Shown here piece by piece: positions 9,371-19,783 of a DNA stretch of 64,000 nt; position 1 is the stretch's first letter; every line of letters begins with the position of its first letter. The DNA is from Stutzerimonas stutzeri (lineage in GTDB: Bacteria > Pseudomonadota > Gammaproteobacteria > Pseudomonadales > Pseudomonadaceae). A model generated the notes under the pieces. That model was given only the letters and a program-made list of their open reading frames with translations, was not told the DNA's origin and made no database searches. Location of the stretch: the NCBI RefSeq assembly GCF_002890895.1, contig NZ_POUL01000002.1, forward strand, positions 546,575 to 610,574, read 5' to 3'. The position numbers and the translations under genes were made by a program.

Positions 9371-11613
9371 GAGTTATCCTCCACACCAACCCGCATCCCG
9401 GCCCGCTCGGCCAGTGCAAGAAAGTTCGGAAACGAGGTAGCAACATTGGCACAATCGTGGATTCGGATCGATGCACTTGCCCGAAGCGCGGCCACACTGA
9501 AGGACATGGCGATACGGTGGTCACCGTGCGCCCAGACCTCTCCGCCACCAAGGGAGCTGCCGCCTTCGATAATAATCCCATCCGGGGTGGGAGTGGCATT
9601 CACACCGAGTGCTTGCAGACCATCGGCCATTACCTGAATGCGATCGGACTCCTTGACTCGCAACTCCTCGGCTCCGCGCAGCGTGGTTCGCCCTTCGGCA
9701 CAGGATGCAGCCACGAACAGCACAGGGAATTCATCAATCGCCAACGGCACGAGTTCTTCGGGTATATCGATCCCCTTCAGCTGAGCGGCACGCACGCGGA
9801 TATCCGCGACCGGCTCACCGCCCACTTCGCGCTGATTGATCAACTCGATGTTGGCACCCATCAGTTTGAGAATGTCGATGACGCCGGTACGGGTCGGATT
9901 GACCCCTACGTGTTCGAGCGTGATATCGGAATCCGGCGCAATGCTCGCAGCAACCATAAAGAATGCTGACGACGAAATATCGGCTGGCACTTCGATCTGA
10001 GCCGAGCGCAGCGTATGACCTGGCTCGACCGTAGCCGTGTTGCCCTCAACCTGTACCGGATAGCCGAAGCCTTGCAGCATCCGTTCGGTGTGGTCCCGTG
10101 TTGGCGCAGGCTCAGTGACGGATGTCTTTTCGGCAGCATACAGACCCGCGAGGAGCAGGCAGGATTTGACCTGAGCACTGGCCATGGGCATATCGTAGTG
10201 CATACCGGAAAGCTTCTGACCGCCGCGGATGATCATCGGCGGGCGGCCCTCAGGGGCCGTCTCGATCACCGCCCCCATCTCGCGCAAGGGCTTGGCGACA
10301 CGGTTCATCGGTCGCTTGGACAGCGAGGCATCGCCGGTCAGGGTGGTGTCGAACGGCTGGGCTGCGAGCAAGCCGGACAGCAGGCGCATTGAGGTGCCTG
10401 AATTACCGAGATAGATCGGCCCTGGTGGCGCCTTCAAGCCATGCAGGCCAACACCGTGCACCGTCACACGCCCCTGATTAGGGCCCTCGATAACCACACC
10501 CATGTCGCGGAATGCCTGGATGGTTGCCAGCGCATCCTCACCTTCAAGAAAGCCCTCAACTTCTGTGGTGCCTTCTGCGAGCGAACCAAGCATGATGGAT
10601 CGATGAGAAATGGATTTGTCACCTGGAACACGAATTTGGCCGCTGAGGCTGCCGCCAGGATTGGCGAGGAAGATCAGATCTTTGGAATGCATAACGTCCA
10701 CATAGGCTCTGCGAGCCAGTATTTTGCTGAAATGTTCCCGGGCAGCCTTGGCGCGCGTGAACACGCCCAACAATGTATGCCCGTCTCCTTCATCGACCGC
10801 GGCGCGCAGGGCGTCGAGGTCGGCACGAAAATCGTCCAGGGTATGCAGCACCGCTTCTCGATTGGCGAGAAAGATGTCGTGCCACATCACCGGATCGCTG
10901 CCCGCAATACGGGTGAAATCTCGAAATCCACCCGCGGCGTAGCGAAATATTTCCAGGTTTTCGTTGCGCTTTGCCAGCGAATCCACAAGACCAAATGCCA
11001 GCAAATGCGGCAGATGACTGGTCGCGGCCAGCACTTCATCGTGATGCCGGACATCCATATGCTCGACATCGGCGCCCAAGGCACGCCACAACCCATCTAC
11101 AAGCGCTAGCGCAGCCGGATCGGTATCTTCCAGAGGCGTCAGGATTACCTTGTGCCGGCGGAAAAGCGTGCTTTGGGCAGCTGTGACACCACTCTGTTCC
11201 GAGCCGGCTATCGGATGCCCAGGCACGAAGCGAGGCGGCATTCGACCAAACTGTTCGCGGGCGCAGCGGACCACGTTGCCTTTGGCGCTGCCTACGTCAG
11301 TCAACACCGACTGCCCGAGATCGAGCCGCGCGAGTTCGGCCAGCAGGCGCTCCATCGCCAGGATCGGGACGGCAAGCTGAATCACGTCTGCGCCCTGACA
11401 GGCCTCAGCGAGGCTGCTAGCGCAGCGATCCACTACCCCGAGTTCGACCGCTAACTCGCGCGACCGTGGGTCCAAGTCAAACCCGACGACCTCGCCACAG
11501 TGCCCGCCTTCACGCAGCCCCTTGGCGAACGAGCCACCAATCAGACCCAGACCAACGACGGCCAGTCGAGGCAGCGGCTTCGTTCCGGGGAGCGGCTCGC
11601 CGTTTCGGCTCAA
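9367..11613 (-). CDS. tyrA-aroA: Bifunctional prephenate dehydrogenase / 5-enolpyruvylshikimate-3-phosphate synthase
   Basis: 748 residues joining two aromatic-amino-acid enzymes. Residues 1 to about 300 are the arogenate/prephenate dehydrogenase with the NAD motif [10 protein letters not shown] (19-28) and the conserved HPIAGSE. From about residue 309 the chain is AroA, with [10 protein letters not shown] and [10 protein letters not shown] for shikimate-3-phosphate and PEP binding. The fusion is known in pseudomonads. The start is a TTG at 11613 overlapping the hisC stop (TTGA); no ATG is available in frame before the dehydrogenase motif. It sits in the minus-strand order serC-pheA-hisC-tyrA/aroA-cmk. 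Confidence 0.95.
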   Translation of the reverse strand: MSRNGEPLPGTKPLPRLAVVGLGLIGGSFAKGLREGGHCGEVVGFDLDPRSRELAVELGVVDRCASSLAEACQGADVIQLAVPILAMERLLAELARLDLGQSVLTDVGSAKGNVVRCAREQFGRMPPRFVPGHPIAGSEQSGVTAAQSTLFRRHKVILTPLEDTDPAALALVDGLWRALGADVEHMDVRHHDEVLAATSHLPHLLAFGLVDSLAKRNENLEIFRYAAGGFRDFTRIAGSDPVMWHDIFLANREAVLHTLDDFRADLDALRAAVDEGDGHTLLGVFTRAKAAREHFSKILARRAYVDVMHSKDLIFLANPGGSLSGQIRVPGDKSISHRSIMLGSLAEGTTEVEGFLEGEDALATIQAFRDMGVVIEGPNQGRVTVHGVGLHGLKAPPGPIYLGNSGTSMRLLSGLLAAQPFDTTLTGDASLSKRPMNRVAKPLREMGAVIETAPEGRPPMIIRGGQKLSGMHYDMPMASAQVKSCLLLAGLYAAEKTSVTEPAPTRDHTERMLQGFGYPVQVEGNTATVEPGHTLRSAQIEVPADISSSAFFMVAASIAPDSDITLEHVGVNPTRTGVIDILKLMGANIELINQREVGGEPVADIRVRAAQLKGIDIPEELVPLAIDEFPVLFVAASCAEGRTTLRGAEELRVKESDRIQVMADGLQALGVNATPTPDGIIIEGGSSLGGGEVWAHGDHRIAMSFSVAALRASASIRIHDCANVATSFPNFLALAERAGMRVGVEDNS

Positions 11614-12719
11614 CGTCCAAGCGCCTTGCGCAGAACTTCCAGAAACCGTTCGTTCTCAGCGCCGGTACCGATCGACACCCTGAGAAAAGTCGGCATCCCG
11701 TAAACAGCCACAGGCCGTACGATCACTCCGTCACGCAGCAATACCTGGTTGATGGGGGCCGCGTCACGGCCAAAATCGACCGCTATGAAATTACCTTTGG
11801 AAGGTATCCATTCCAGCCCCAGCTCTTTGAATCCCGCTTCAAGTTGCTGCATACCGGCAGCATTGCTGGCACGGCTTCTGGCCAGGTATTCCTTGTCATC
11901 AAGCGCTGCACAAGCCGCGGCTAGCGCGAGGCTGTTGACATTGAATGGCTGACGCACGCGATTAAGGACATCCGCGATCTGAGCTGAACAGATCGCATAG
12001 CCCACGCGCAGCGCCGCCAACCCGTAGGCCTTGGAAAAAGTGCGTGAAACCAGCAGGTTCGAGTGCGAGCTCAGGAACGCCAATCCGTCCGGCAGCTCCC
12101 CATCATGGGCATACTCGATATAAGCCTCATCGAGAACCACCAGGACATGCTCGGGCACGGCAGCCAGGAATTGCTCCAGCGCTGCGGCGTTGAACCAGGT
12201 ACCTGTAGGATTATTGGGGTTGGCGATAAACACGACCCGGGTGTTCGAATCAATGGCGGCCTGCATGGCATTCAGATCATGCCCCCACTGCTTGGCAGCA
12301 ACCGCCCTGGCCTCAGCGCCCACAGCTTGGGTAGCAATGGGGTAAACCGCAAACGCATGCTCGCTGAACACGGCATTGAGGCCAGGGGCTAGATAGGCCC
12401 GTGCGACCAGCTCGAGTATGTCGTTGGAGCCATTTCCGAGCGTGACCTGCTCGATGCCGACGCCGTAACGCTGCGCCAGTTTCTGCTTGAGCGCGAAACC
12501 GTTGCCGTCGGGATAGCGGGTCAGCTCATCAAGCTGCGCGCGGATCGCATCGAGGGCTTTCGGGCTGGGGCCCAGCGGATTCTCATTGCTGGCCAGCTTG
12601 ACGATGGACTGCGGATCGAGATCGAGCTCTCTGGCCAGTTCTTCCACAGGCTTGCCAGGCACATAGGGCGACAGCTTTTGCACACCTGGCTGAGCCAGCG
12701 CAAGGAAATCACAAGACAT
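11610..12719 (-). CDS. hisC: Histidinol-phosphate / aromatic aminotransferase (HisC2 type)
   Basis: 369 residues of a fold-type I aminotransferase. The PLP lysine is in SRTFSKAYGLAALRVGY (about residue 230) and the NPNNPTG motif is near residue 168. Placed between pheA and tyrA-aroA, it probably supplies the transamination step of tyrosine/phenylalanine synthesis (imidazole-acetol phosphate subfamily), as proposed for the hisC2 paralogue of pseudomonads, rather than histidine synthesis. Its stop overlaps the next start by 4 bases. Confidence 0.93.
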   Translation of the reverse strand: MSCDFLALAQPGVQKLSPYVPGKPVEELARELDLDPQSIVKLASNENPLGPSPKALDAIRAQLDELTRYPDGNGFALKQKLAQRYGVGIEQVTLGNGSNDILELVARAYLAPGLNAVFSEHAFAVYPIATQAVGAEARAVAAKQWGHDLNAMQAAIDSNTRVVFIANPNNPTGTWFNAAALEQFLAAVPEHVLVVLDEAYIEYAHDGELPDGLAFLSSHSNLLVSRTFSKAYGLAALRVGYAICSAQIADVLNRVRQPFNVNSLALAAACAALDDKEYLARSRASNAAGMQQLEAGFKELGLEWIPSKGNFIAVDFGRDAAPINQVLLRDGVIVRPVAVYGMPTFLRVSIGTGAENERFLEVLRKALGR

Positions 12720-12721
12720 AT

Positions 12722-12824
12722 TCAGCTCCGCTGGAGCTGCAAGCCCGGAGCGTGAAGCCTGAAGCGCCAGGCAAACGACGTTGCTCTCGACTTCCAGCCT
12801 CAGCTGCCAGCTTGCAGCTGCTAT
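12722..12824. repeat. REP-like palindromic intergenic sequence between pheA and hisC
   Basis: The 105-base gap is built of short inverted elements (GGAGCTGCAAGC, AGCTTGCAGCTG and similar) with a bias unlike the coding flanks. This is the look of the repetitive extragenic palindromes scattered in this genus. It could fold on mRNA and affect pheA/hisC differential expression. Confidence 0.45.
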
Positions 12825-13922
12825 TTAGAGTACTGCTTTGGGATAGGACCCCAGCACCTTCAGTGCCACCGCTTCGCGGCCGATTTTCTCCAGGACATCC
12901 TTGATCAAGGGATCCTGGTGGTGACCAATGCAGTCGATGAAGAACACATAGGTCCATTTGCCGCTGCGCGACGGCCGCGTTTCGATCCGCGTGAGATCGA
13001 TGCCATTGGAATGAAACGGCATCAACAGCTCATGCAGCGCGCCCGGCTTGTTGCGCATGGAAACGATGATCGAGGTTTTGTCATCACCGGTGGGCGGTAC
13101 TTCCTGGCTGCCGATGATAAGAAAGCGCGTGGAATTGTCCGGGCGATCCTCTATTTTTTCGGCAATCTTGGTCAAGCCATACAACTGCGCCGCCATGTCG
13201 CCGGCGATCGCAGCGGAGTTCCACTCGCTTTTGACCCGCTTCGCGGCGTCTGCATTACTGGAAACCGCCACGCGCTCGACGTTCGGGTAGTGAGCATCAA
13301 GCCACTTGCGACATTGCGCCAGCGACTGGGCATGCGAGTAGATACGGGTGATGCGATCCGTCTTGGTCGTCTCGCCCACCAATAAGTGATGATGGATGCG
13401 AAGCTCGACTTCGCCGCAGATGACGATGTCGTGCTCGAGAAAACTGTCGAGGGTATGGTTGACCGCCCCTTCGGTGGAGTTCTCCACAGGCACTACGCCG
13501 AAATTGACCGCACCGGCGACCACTTCACGGAACACCTCGTCGATCGCGGCCATCGGTTTGCTGATCACCGCCTGACCGAAATGCTTGAGCGCCGCAGCTT
13601 GGGAGAAGGTGCCTTCCGGCCCAAGGTAGGCAACCCGCAGCGGCTGTTCCAGCGCCAGGCAGGACGACATGATTTCCCGGAAGAGGCGTGCCATTTCCTC
13701 GTTATCCAATGGCCCCTTGTTCAGCTCCATGATGTGCTTGAGCACCCAGGCCTCGCGCTCGGGGCGATAGAACACCGCTTCCTCGCCCTCGGCGAGCGCG
13801 GCTGTCTTGACCCGAGCCACGTCCTGAGCGCAACGAGCCCGCTCACTGATCAGCTCGAGAATTTTCTCGTCGAGACTGTCGATGCGTACACGCAGCGCCT
13901 TCAGCCGGTCGACATCGCTCAT
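12825..13922 (-). CDS. pheA: Bifunctional chorismate mutase / prephenate dehydratase
   Basis: Converts chorismate to prephenate and then phenylpyruvate. The 365-residue protein contains an N-terminal AroQ chorismate mutase (about 1-90, RIDSLDEKILELISERA), a prephenate dehydratase domain starting at YLGPEGTFSQAA (about 98) with the NSTEGAVNHTLD motif, and a C-terminal ACT domain (NKPGALHELL, and the TRIETRPSR motif that binds phenylalanine for feedback inhibition). The start overlaps the serC stop. Confidence 0.97.
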   Translation of the reverse strand: MSDVDRLKALRVRIDSLDEKILELISERARCAQDVARVKTAALAEGEEAVFYRPEREAWVLKHIMELNKGPLDNEEMARLFREIMSSCLALEQPLRVAYLGPEGTFSQAAALKHFGQAVISKPMAAIDEVFREVVAGAVNFGVVPVENSTEGAVNHTLDSFLEHDIVICGEVELRIHHHLLVGETTKTDRITRIYSHAQSLAQCRKWLDAHYPNVERVAVSSNADAAKRVKSEWNSAAIAGDMAAQLYGLTKIAEKIEDRPDNSTRFLIIGSQEVPPTGDDKTSIIVSMRNKPGALHELLMPFHSNGIDLTRIETRPSRSGKWTYVFFIDCIGHHQDPLIKDVLEKIGREAVALKVLGSYPKAVL

Positions 13923-15007
13923 CAGCCGTGCTCCTTCTCGAACTCGCGCATATAGGCGACCAGCGCTTCGACCGCATCCAGGCCAACCGCGTTGTAGATG
14001 GAAGCACGCATGCCCCCCACCGAACGGTGACCCTTGAGGTTGAGTAGCCCACGTGCATCCGCACCGGCCAGGAACGCTTTGTCCAGTTGCTCATCGGCAA
14101 GCCTGAACGGGACATTCATCCAGGAACGGGCGTTGGTGGCTATTGGATTGGAATAGAAATCGCTGGAATCGATCACGCCGTAGAGCAAGTCCTTCTTCGC
14201 GCGGTTGCGCTGCTCCATGGCTTCGACGCCACCCTGCTCCTTCAGCCACTCGAATACCAGGCCCGAGAGGTACCAGGAAAAGGTCGCCGGTGTGTTGTAC
14301 ATCGAACCATTGTCGGCGGCGATCTGGTAATTGAGCATGGTCGGGCAGCTGGAACGCGCCCGCCCAAGCAGGTCCTCACGAACGATTACCACCACCAGAC
14401 CCGATGGCCCAATGTTCTTTTGCGCACCCGCATAGATCAGACCAAAGCGGGAAACATCCAGCTGTCGCGAAAGAATATCCGACGACATATCGACAACCAG
14501 CGGGGTGTCGCCCACCTCCGGAACCCAGTCGAACTGCAAGCCGCCGATGGTTTCGTTACTTGCATAATGCAGGTAGGAGGCATTGGCGCTCAGCTTCCAC
14601 TCGTTCTGGCCTGGGATGGCGAAATAGTCATAGGGTTTGGCGCTGGCGGCTACATTGACGTGGCCGAAACGCTTGGCTTCCTCGATGCTCTTTCGCGACC
14701 AGATGCCGGTATCAATGTAATCGGCGACGCCATCTTCAGGGAGCAGATTCAGCGGTATCTCGGCAAACTGCTGGCTGGCACCGCCCTGCAGAAACAGCAC
14801 CTTGTAGTTCGAAGGAATGCTCAGCAGATCGCGCAGATCCTGCTCGGCCTTCTCGGCAATCGCTGTGTACTCGTCACTGCGATGGCTCATTTCCATAACG
14901 GATAGACCGCGTCCATGCCAGTCAAGGAGTTCAGCCTGGGCGCGCTGCAGTACGGCCTCAGGGAGCGCGGCGGGACCTGCGCAGAAATTGAACGCGCGTT
15001 TGCTCAT
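13922..15007 (-). CDS. serC: Phosphoserine aminotransferase
   Basis: Makes 3-phosphoserine from 3-phosphohydroxypyruvate (serine route) and acts in pyridoxal phosphate synthesis. The 361-residue chain has the N-terminal NFCAGPAALPE signature and the PLP lysine in AGAQKNIGPSG (about residue 198). Length is standard. It is the first gene of the aromatic biosynthesis cluster and lies 139 bases downstream of gyrA, with the gyrA terminator between. Confidence 0.97.
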   Translation of the reverse strand: MSKRAFNFCAGPAALPEAVLQRAQAELLDWHGRGLSVMEMSHRSDEYTAIAEKAEQDLRDLLSIPSNYKVLFLQGGASQQFAEIPLNLLPEDGVADYIDTGIWSRKSIEEAKRFGHVNVAASAKPYDYFAIPGQNEWKLSANASYLHYASNETIGGLQFDWVPEVGDTPLVVDMSSDILSRQLDVSRFGLIYAGAQKNIGPSGLVVVIVREDLLGRARSSCPTMLNYQIAADNGSMYNTPATFSWYLSGLVFEWLKEQGGVEAMEQRNRAKKDLLYGVIDSSDFYSNPIATNARSWMNVPFRLADEQLDKAFLAGADARGLLNLKGHRSVGGMRASIYNAVGLDAVEALVAYMREFEKEHG

Positions 15008-15109
15008 CTTCGTTCTCTCAAAAACGGTCGATACCTAGCTCGCTCCGTCCGTGCCAAGGGCTCGGCTCAGTGCTCGCCATTCCTTCATCTGCAAAGAGGC
15101 ACACACGAA

Positions 15110-15142
15110 ACGACGGCGAAGCCTTCAAGGCTGCGCCGTCGT
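15110..15142 (-). terminator. gyrA terminator
   Basis: A 9-bp perfect outer stem (ACGACGGCG with CGCCGTCGT) encloses a second small stem (AGCCTTCAAGGCT). It lies 4 bases after the gyrA stop on the minus strand and is followed by a T-containing tail (TTCGTGTG). Confidence 0.8.
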
Positions 15143-15146
15143 CCGA

Positions 15147-17954
15147 TCAATCCTCGTCGTCGGTGGGCACTACATCTGGCGGAACGTCGCCCCCGCCGCC
15201 CAGCAAATCATCTTCGCCTGGCTCGGTGCTGACTACGGGCATTTCCTTATCCAGCGCATCCTCATCGATTACCGCCTCGATGTCTTCCAGGACGTCCTCT
15301 TCGGAAGGTTCTTGCACCCGCTCAAGGCCTACAAGATGTTCATTCTTGCCCAGCTTGATGAGGGTAACGCCCTGCGTGTTGCGGCCCAGCGAAGACACCT
15401 CGTCGACTCGCGTACGCACCAGCGTGCCCTGATCGGAAATCAGCATGATTTCCTCGCCTGATTGCACCTGAACTGCGCCAACCAACGGCCCGTTCCGATC
15501 ATTGGAGACCATTGCAATCACACCCTGACCGCCACGACCGCGGCGCGGGAACTCATCCAGCACGGTGCGCTTACCATAACCGTTCAGGCTCGCCGTTAGG
15601 ATCTGGGCATCTGGCTCAGGGATCAGCATCGAAATCAAGCGCTGCCCTTCAGGCAAGCGCATACCACGCACACCGCGGGCGGTACGGCCCATGGTGCGGA
15701 CGTGCTTTTCCTTGAACCGGATAACCTTGCCGCCATCGGAGAACAGCATCACTTCGCGCGCACCATCGGTCACGGCTGCTGCAATGAGGGTGTCGCCCTC
15801 CTCCAGGCCAAGCGCGATCAGACCCACGCTTCGCGGACGGCTGAATTGCGACAGCGGCGTTTTCTTCACGGTGCCCTTCGCGGTCGCCATGAAGATATAA
15901 GTACCGGTAGGCTCGTCCACCGACTCGTCGGTCTCGTCACCCTCAATCGACTCTTCGACATCATCGATTTCGCCGATGATTTCGGCGTCTTCGATATCAT
16001 CGTCGCCGTTCAGCTGTTGCTGTCGCGCCGCCTCGATATCGACCTGCAGCATCGCGGTGATGTGCTCACCCTCGGACAGCGGCAGCAAGTTCACCAGCGG
16101 ACGCCCGCGAGACGTGCGCGAGGCCTCTGGAATTTCATACGTCTTGAGCCAGTACACCTTGCCTTTGCTGGAGAACAGCAGAAGCGTGGTGTGGCTGTTA
16201 GCGACCAGCAGATGCTCGACGTAATCCTCTTCTTTCACCCCGGTTGCAGCCTTGCCGCGACCGCCCCGACGCTGCGCTTGATAAGCGGCAAGCGGCTGGG
16301 ATTTGGCATAGCCGCCGTGGGAGATGGTGACGACGCGCTCTTCTTCGGTGATCAGATCAGCAAGAGTCAGATCCAGCCGCGCTTCGAGAATCTCGGTACG
16401 ACGCGCGTCGCCGAAGTCGCGCTTAACGCCTTCAAGCTCCTCACGGATGACCTCCATCAGGCGCACCGGGTTGGTCAGGATGCGGATCAGCTCGCCGATC
16501 TGGGTGAGAATCTCCTGATACTCGCTGAGCAGTTTTTCGTGCTCAAGACCCGTCAGGCGGTGCAGGCGCAGGTCAAGAATGGCCTGGGCCTGTTCCGGGG
16601 ACAGGTAATACTTGCCGTCGCGCAGACCGTACTGCGGATCGAGACCTTCAGGACGACAGGAGTCGGCACCGGCGCGCTCGACCATCGCCTCAACAGCACT
16701 CGATTCCCACTCCTTGGAGATCAGCGCTTCTTTGGCTTCGGCTGGCGTCGGCGAGGCCTTGATCAGCGCAATCACGGGATCGATGTTGGACAGTGCGACT
16801 GCCTGGCCTTCGAGAATATGCCCACGCTCACGCGCCTTGCGCAGCTCATAGACGGTCCGGCGAGTCACGACTTCACGGCGATGGCGGACGAAGGCTTCGA
16901 GCAGCTCCTTGAGGTTCAAGGTGCGCGGCTGCCCGTCGATGAGGGCCACCACGTTGATGCCGAACACGCTCTGCAACTGGGTTTGGGCGTAGAGATTGTT
17001 AAGGACAACCTCTGGCACTTCACCGCGGCGCAGTTCGATCACTACGCGCATGCCGTCCTTGTCGGACTCGTCGCGCAGCTCGGTGATGCCTTCGAGCTTC
17101 TTTTCCTTGACCAGCTCGGCGATTTTCTCGATCAGCCGCGCCTTGTTCAGCTGATAAGGCAGCTCGGTGATGACTATCTGCTGACGGCCACCCACCTTGT
17201 CGATGTCTTCGATGGTCGAGCGGGCACGCATATAGATGCGTCCGCGACCGGTGCGGTAGGCCTCTACGATGCCGGCGCGACCGTTGATGATGCCCGCGGT
17301 CGGGAAGTCCGGGCCAGGAATGAACTGCATGAGTTCATCAATGGTGATATCGGCGTTTTCGATCAGCGCCAGGCAACCGTCGATGACTTCACTGAGGTTG
17401 TGCGGCGGAATGTTGGTCGCCATGCCCACGGCGATACCGCTGGAGCCGTTGACCAACAGGTTTGGAATCTTGGTCGGCATGACTGCCGGAATCTGCTCGG
17501 TGCCATCGTAGTTGGGCACCCAGTCGACGGTTTCCTTATCCAGATCCGCCAGCAACTCGTGCGCCAGCTTGGCCATACGCACTTCGGTGTATCGCATGGC
17601 TGCAGCGTTATCGCCGTCCACCGAACCGAAGTTGCCCTGGCCGTCGACCAGCATGTAGCGCAGCGAGAAAGGCTGCGCCATACGCACGATAGTGTCGTAA
17701 ACAGCTGAGTCGCCGTGAGGGTGGTATTTACCGATCACGTCACCGACCACACGGGCGGATTTCTTGTACGGCTTGTTCCAGTCGTTGCCCAGCTCGCTCA
17801 TGGCAAAAAGCACACGGCGATGCACAGGCTTCAATCCGTCGCGCGCATCCGGCAGCGCACGACCGACGATTACGCTCATTGCGTAGTCGAGGTAGGACTG
17901 CTTGAGTTCGTCTTCGATATTGACCGGGAGGATTTCTTTGGCCAGTTCGCCCAT
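15147..17954 (-). CDS. gyrA: DNA gyrase subunit A
   Basis: 935 residues. The breakage-reunion domain has the catalytic tyrosine Tyr122 (AAAMRYTE), and the quinolone-resistance region reads [13 protein letters not shown] with Ser83 and Asp87, which are wild-type-like residues. The C-terminal domain has the beta-pinwheel repeats and the GyrA box QRRGGRGK (about residue 560). An acidic insertion of about 40 residues (about 645-685, rich in Asp/Glu) interrupts the pinwheel; related pseudomonad GyrA proteins are also longer than that of E. coli. The long plus-strand frame opposite is a shadow. Confidence 0.98.
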   Translation of the reverse strand: MGELAKEILPVNIEDELKQSYLDYAMSVIVGRALPDARDGLKPVHRRVLFAMSELGNDWNKPYKKSARVVGDVIGKYHPHGDSAVYDTIVRMAQPFSLRYMLVDGQGNFGSVDGDNAAAMRYTEVRMAKLAHELLADLDKETVDWVPNYDGTEQIPAVMPTKIPNLLVNGSSGIAVGMATNIPPHNLSEVIDGCLALIENADITIDELMQFIPGPDFPTAGIINGRAGIVEAYRTGRGRIYMRARSTIEDIDKVGGRQQIVITELPYQLNKARLIEKIAELVKEKKLEGITELRDESDKDGMRVVIELRRGEVPEVVLNNLYAQTQLQSVFGINVVALIDGQPRTLNLKELLEAFVRHRREVVTRRTVYELRKARERGHILEGQAVALSNIDPVIALIKASPTPAEAKEALISKEWESSAVEAMVERAGADSCRPEGLDPQYGLRDGKYYLSPEQAQAILDLRLHRLTGLEHEKLLSEYQEILTQIGELIRILTNPVRLMEVIREELEGVKRDFGDARRTEILEARLDLTLADLITEEERVVTISHGGYAKSQPLAAYQAQRRGGRGKAATGVKEEDYVEHLLVANSHTTLLLFSSKGKVYWLKTYEIPEASRTSRGRPLVNLLPLSEGEHITAMLQVDIEAARQQQLNGDDDIEDAEIIGEIDDVEESIEGDETDESVDEPTGTYIFMATAKGTVKKTPLSQFSRPRSVGLIALGLEEGDTLIAAAVTDGAREVMLFSDGGKVIRFKEKHVRTMGRTARGVRGMRLPEGQRLISMLIPEPDAQILTASLNGYGKRTVLDEFPRRGRGGQGVIAMVSNDRNGPLVGAVQVQSGEEIMLISDQGTLVRTRVDEVSSLGRNTQGVTLIKLGKNEHLVGLERVQEPSEEDVLEDIEAVIDEDALDKEMPVVSTEPGEDDLLGGGGDVPPDVVPTDDED

Positions 17955-18018
17955 GGAAGCCTGGTTCCTTGTAGTCAGCAGGGTCCTGCGATTAAGCGCG
18001 GAATGGTATCACAGCTGG

Positions 18019-18071
18019 GGAGCCGCAGGCTCCAGGATGCACACTCTGGAATGCATGACCGGGTGTGCATC
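18019..18071. terminator. Pair of inverted repeats between mtnA and gyrA
   Basis: Two hairpins follow the mtnA stop on the minus strand: GATGCACAC (18036-18044) with GTGTGCATC (18063-18071), then GGAGCC/GGCTCC (18019-18033). There is no T-run, so they are either weak terminators or mRNA-stabilising structures. The gyrA promoter must lie in the remaining part of this 124-base gap. Confidence 0.4.
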
Positions 18072-18078
18072 GACAACC

Positions 18079-19155
18079 TCAATGGAGCCGCTTTCGACTC
18101 ATCAGCGCGGCGAGCTTGGCCGCATTCGGTCGTTCGACGATGCCTTTCTCCGTGACGATGGCATCGATCAGGTCAGCAGGGGTGACATCGAAGACAGGAT
18201 TAAAGGCCTCGACATCTGCTGCGAACCGCTGACCGTTGACCTCCAACAGTTCGTGACCGCCGCGCTCCTCGATGGGTATGTCCTCACCTGACTCCAGCTC
18301 CATATCGATACTCGAGCTGGCTGCTACCACCATGAACCGTACGCCATGGTGCATGGCCAGCACGGCAAGCTGGTAGGTACCGATCTTGTTGGCGATGTCA
18401 CCATTGGCCGTGATCCGATCGGCGCCAACAACGACCCAGGTGATGCCGCGGGTCTTCATCAGATGCGCCGCCGCCGAGTCGGCATTCAGCATGACCGGCA
18501 CGCCCTCGCCGGCCAACTCCCAGGCGGTCAGCCTGGAACCCTGCAGCCACGGACGGGTTTCGTCGACATAGACACACTCGACCAGCCCTTCCAGGTGTGC
18601 CGCGCGGATAACGCCGAGCGCAGTGCCGAACCCTCCGGTAGCCAATGCCCCGGTGTTGCAGTGAGTCAGAATGTTTTGCGAGTTGCCCTGATGCTTGCGA
18701 ATAAGGTCGACGCCGAATTGCGCCATGGTCAGATTGGCTTCGCGATCACTGGCATGGATGGACGCCGCCTGAGCCTCGGCAGCGGTCAGCGGATCTTCGC
18801 CGGGCTTCAGACGGTCAAGGCGTTCGCGCATCTGGTTCAGCGCCCAAGACAAATTGACGGCGGTTGGACGCGTGGCCGCCAGCAGCTCAAAGTCGGATTC
18901 AAGTGCCGCACGCCAGTCCTCACCTTCGGCGAGCCGGGCCCTTAGTCCCATGACCAGTCCGTAGGCGGCGCTGATACCGATGGCTGGCGCGCCGCGCACG
19001 ACCATTTCACGGATCGCCGCGGCCACCGCTGCAGCAGAATCACAGGTATGCCAGAGCTCCTCCAGGGGCAGCTTGCGCTGGTCGAGCAAACGCAACTGTC
19101 CGCCCTCCCATTCGATGGCCTTTACCTTTTCCGCGGCCAACAAACGTTCACGCAT
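18079..19155 (-). CDS. mtnA: Methylthioribose-1-phosphate isomerase
   Basis: Isomerises 5-methylthioribose-1-phosphate to the ribulose form in methionine salvage. The 358-residue protein belongs to the eIF2B-like family. It has [13 protein letters not shown] (about 53-65), the catalytic-cysteine loop [12 protein letters not shown] (about residue 165) and [10 protein letters not shown] (about residue 242) with the catalytic Asp. It lies upstream of gyrA on the same strand, as in P. aeruginosa (recalled). Confidence 0.95.
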   Translation of the reverse strand: MRERLLAAEKVKAIEWEGGQLRLLDQRKLPLEELWHTCDSAAAVAAAIREMVVRGAPAIGISAAYGLVMGLRARLAEGEDWRAALESDFELLAATRPTAVNLSWALNQMRERLDRLKPGEDPLTAAEAQAASIHASDREANLTMAQFGVDLIRKHQGNSQNILTHCNTGALATGGFGTALGVIRAAHLEGLVECVYVDETRPWLQGSRLTAWELAGEGVPVMLNADSAAAHLMKTRGITWVVVGADRITANGDIANKIGTYQLAVLAMHHGVRFMVVAASSSIDMELESGEDIPIEERGGHELLEVNGQRFAADVEAFNPVFDVTPADLIDAIVTEKGIVERPNAAKLAALMSRKRLH

Positions 19156-19220
19156 AGCATACCTCTTTTAAGTAAGCAATGGCCTGGCCGACGAGCGCTT
19201 CGGCGCAAAATCAAGGCCGG

Positions 19221-19257
19221 AAAACAAAGAAGCCCGGTCGCTTTCGGGCCGGGCTTC
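19221..19257 (-). terminator. Orphan intrinsic terminator upstream of mtnA
   Basis: On the minus strand GAAGCCCGG pairs with CCGGGCTTC (19229-19237 with 19249-19257) around an 11-base loop and is followed by TTTGTTTT. The structure is a good rho-independent terminator, yet it lies about 70 bases upstream of the mtnA start with no minus-strand gene before it. It may end an unannotated small RNA or act as a leader attenuator for mtnA. Confidence 0.7.
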
Positions 19258-19430
19258 CTCGCTTTAATAGATTGGGACGGCGGACCGAATAATCGCCTTG
19301 CACCGTTCACCCGGCGCGAATCCTAATCGACTGATTTTGCTAGCACAAGCGACGGTCGCTGGCCGCTGTTGATTGGCTTCAGTGCTTCAGCTGGATCGCT
19401 GCGTGAGCAACCAGAGCTCTTGCTTATTAC

Positions 19431-19450
19431 AAATCAAACAGATTCGCATT
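19431..19450 (+). promoter_or_regulatory. Possible Fur-box-like site before the PepSY operon
   Basis: The right half (GATTCGCATT) resembles the downstream half of pseudomonad Fur boxes; the left half matches poorly. The position just before an operon of the type linked to iron-siderophore reduction makes iron control plausible but unproven. Confidence 0.3.
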
Positions 19451-19486
19451 AACATGAGTGCCTACCATCCGCGGATCGTCTCTGTC

Positions 19487-19783
19487 ATGAAGCGTTACCA
19501 CCCCCTCCTCTCACTGGACCTGGCCGGCCGCATCACGGCCGCCCTGTTCGGCGGCTATGCGCTGGCTTTCGGCTCTACCGCCTTTCTATCCGTCTATCTG
19601 CCGTTGGCGCGAGCGGATCGAGTGGTCACAGCCAGCTTGCTGTGTTTTGCCGTCTGGGTAGCCGCCGTCATTTACACCTTTGCGGCCCGCAGCGCCTTGC
19701 GGGCCTGGCTTTGGCTGGGAGCGCTGACAGTACTGCTCTGTCTGGCCGCTTATCTGCCTGTTGAATGGAGAAGCCGACCGTGA
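19487..19783 (+). CDS. DUF3649 family inner-membrane protein
   Basis: 98 residues from this ATG, with three hydrophobic segments (about 13-35, 42-60 and 68-85). The basic start MKRYHPLLSLDLAGRITAAL resembles that of DUF3649 proteins; an upstream in-frame ATG at 19454 (11 residues longer) is also possible, and neither has a strong ribosome-binding site. It is the first gene of a DUF3649-PepSY-DUF3325 operon that in pseudomonads often accompanies TonB siderophore receptors. No receptor gene is in this window. Its stop overlaps the next gene. Confidence 0.75.
   Translation: MKRYHPLLSLDLAGRITAALFGGYALAFGSTAFLSVYLPLARADRVVTASLLCFAVWVAAVIYTFAARSALRAWLWLGALTVLLCLAAYLPVEWRSRP

Noticed and set aside
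15702..17708. 668-residue open frame opposite gyrA
   Set aside because: Shadow of gyrA; no protein features.
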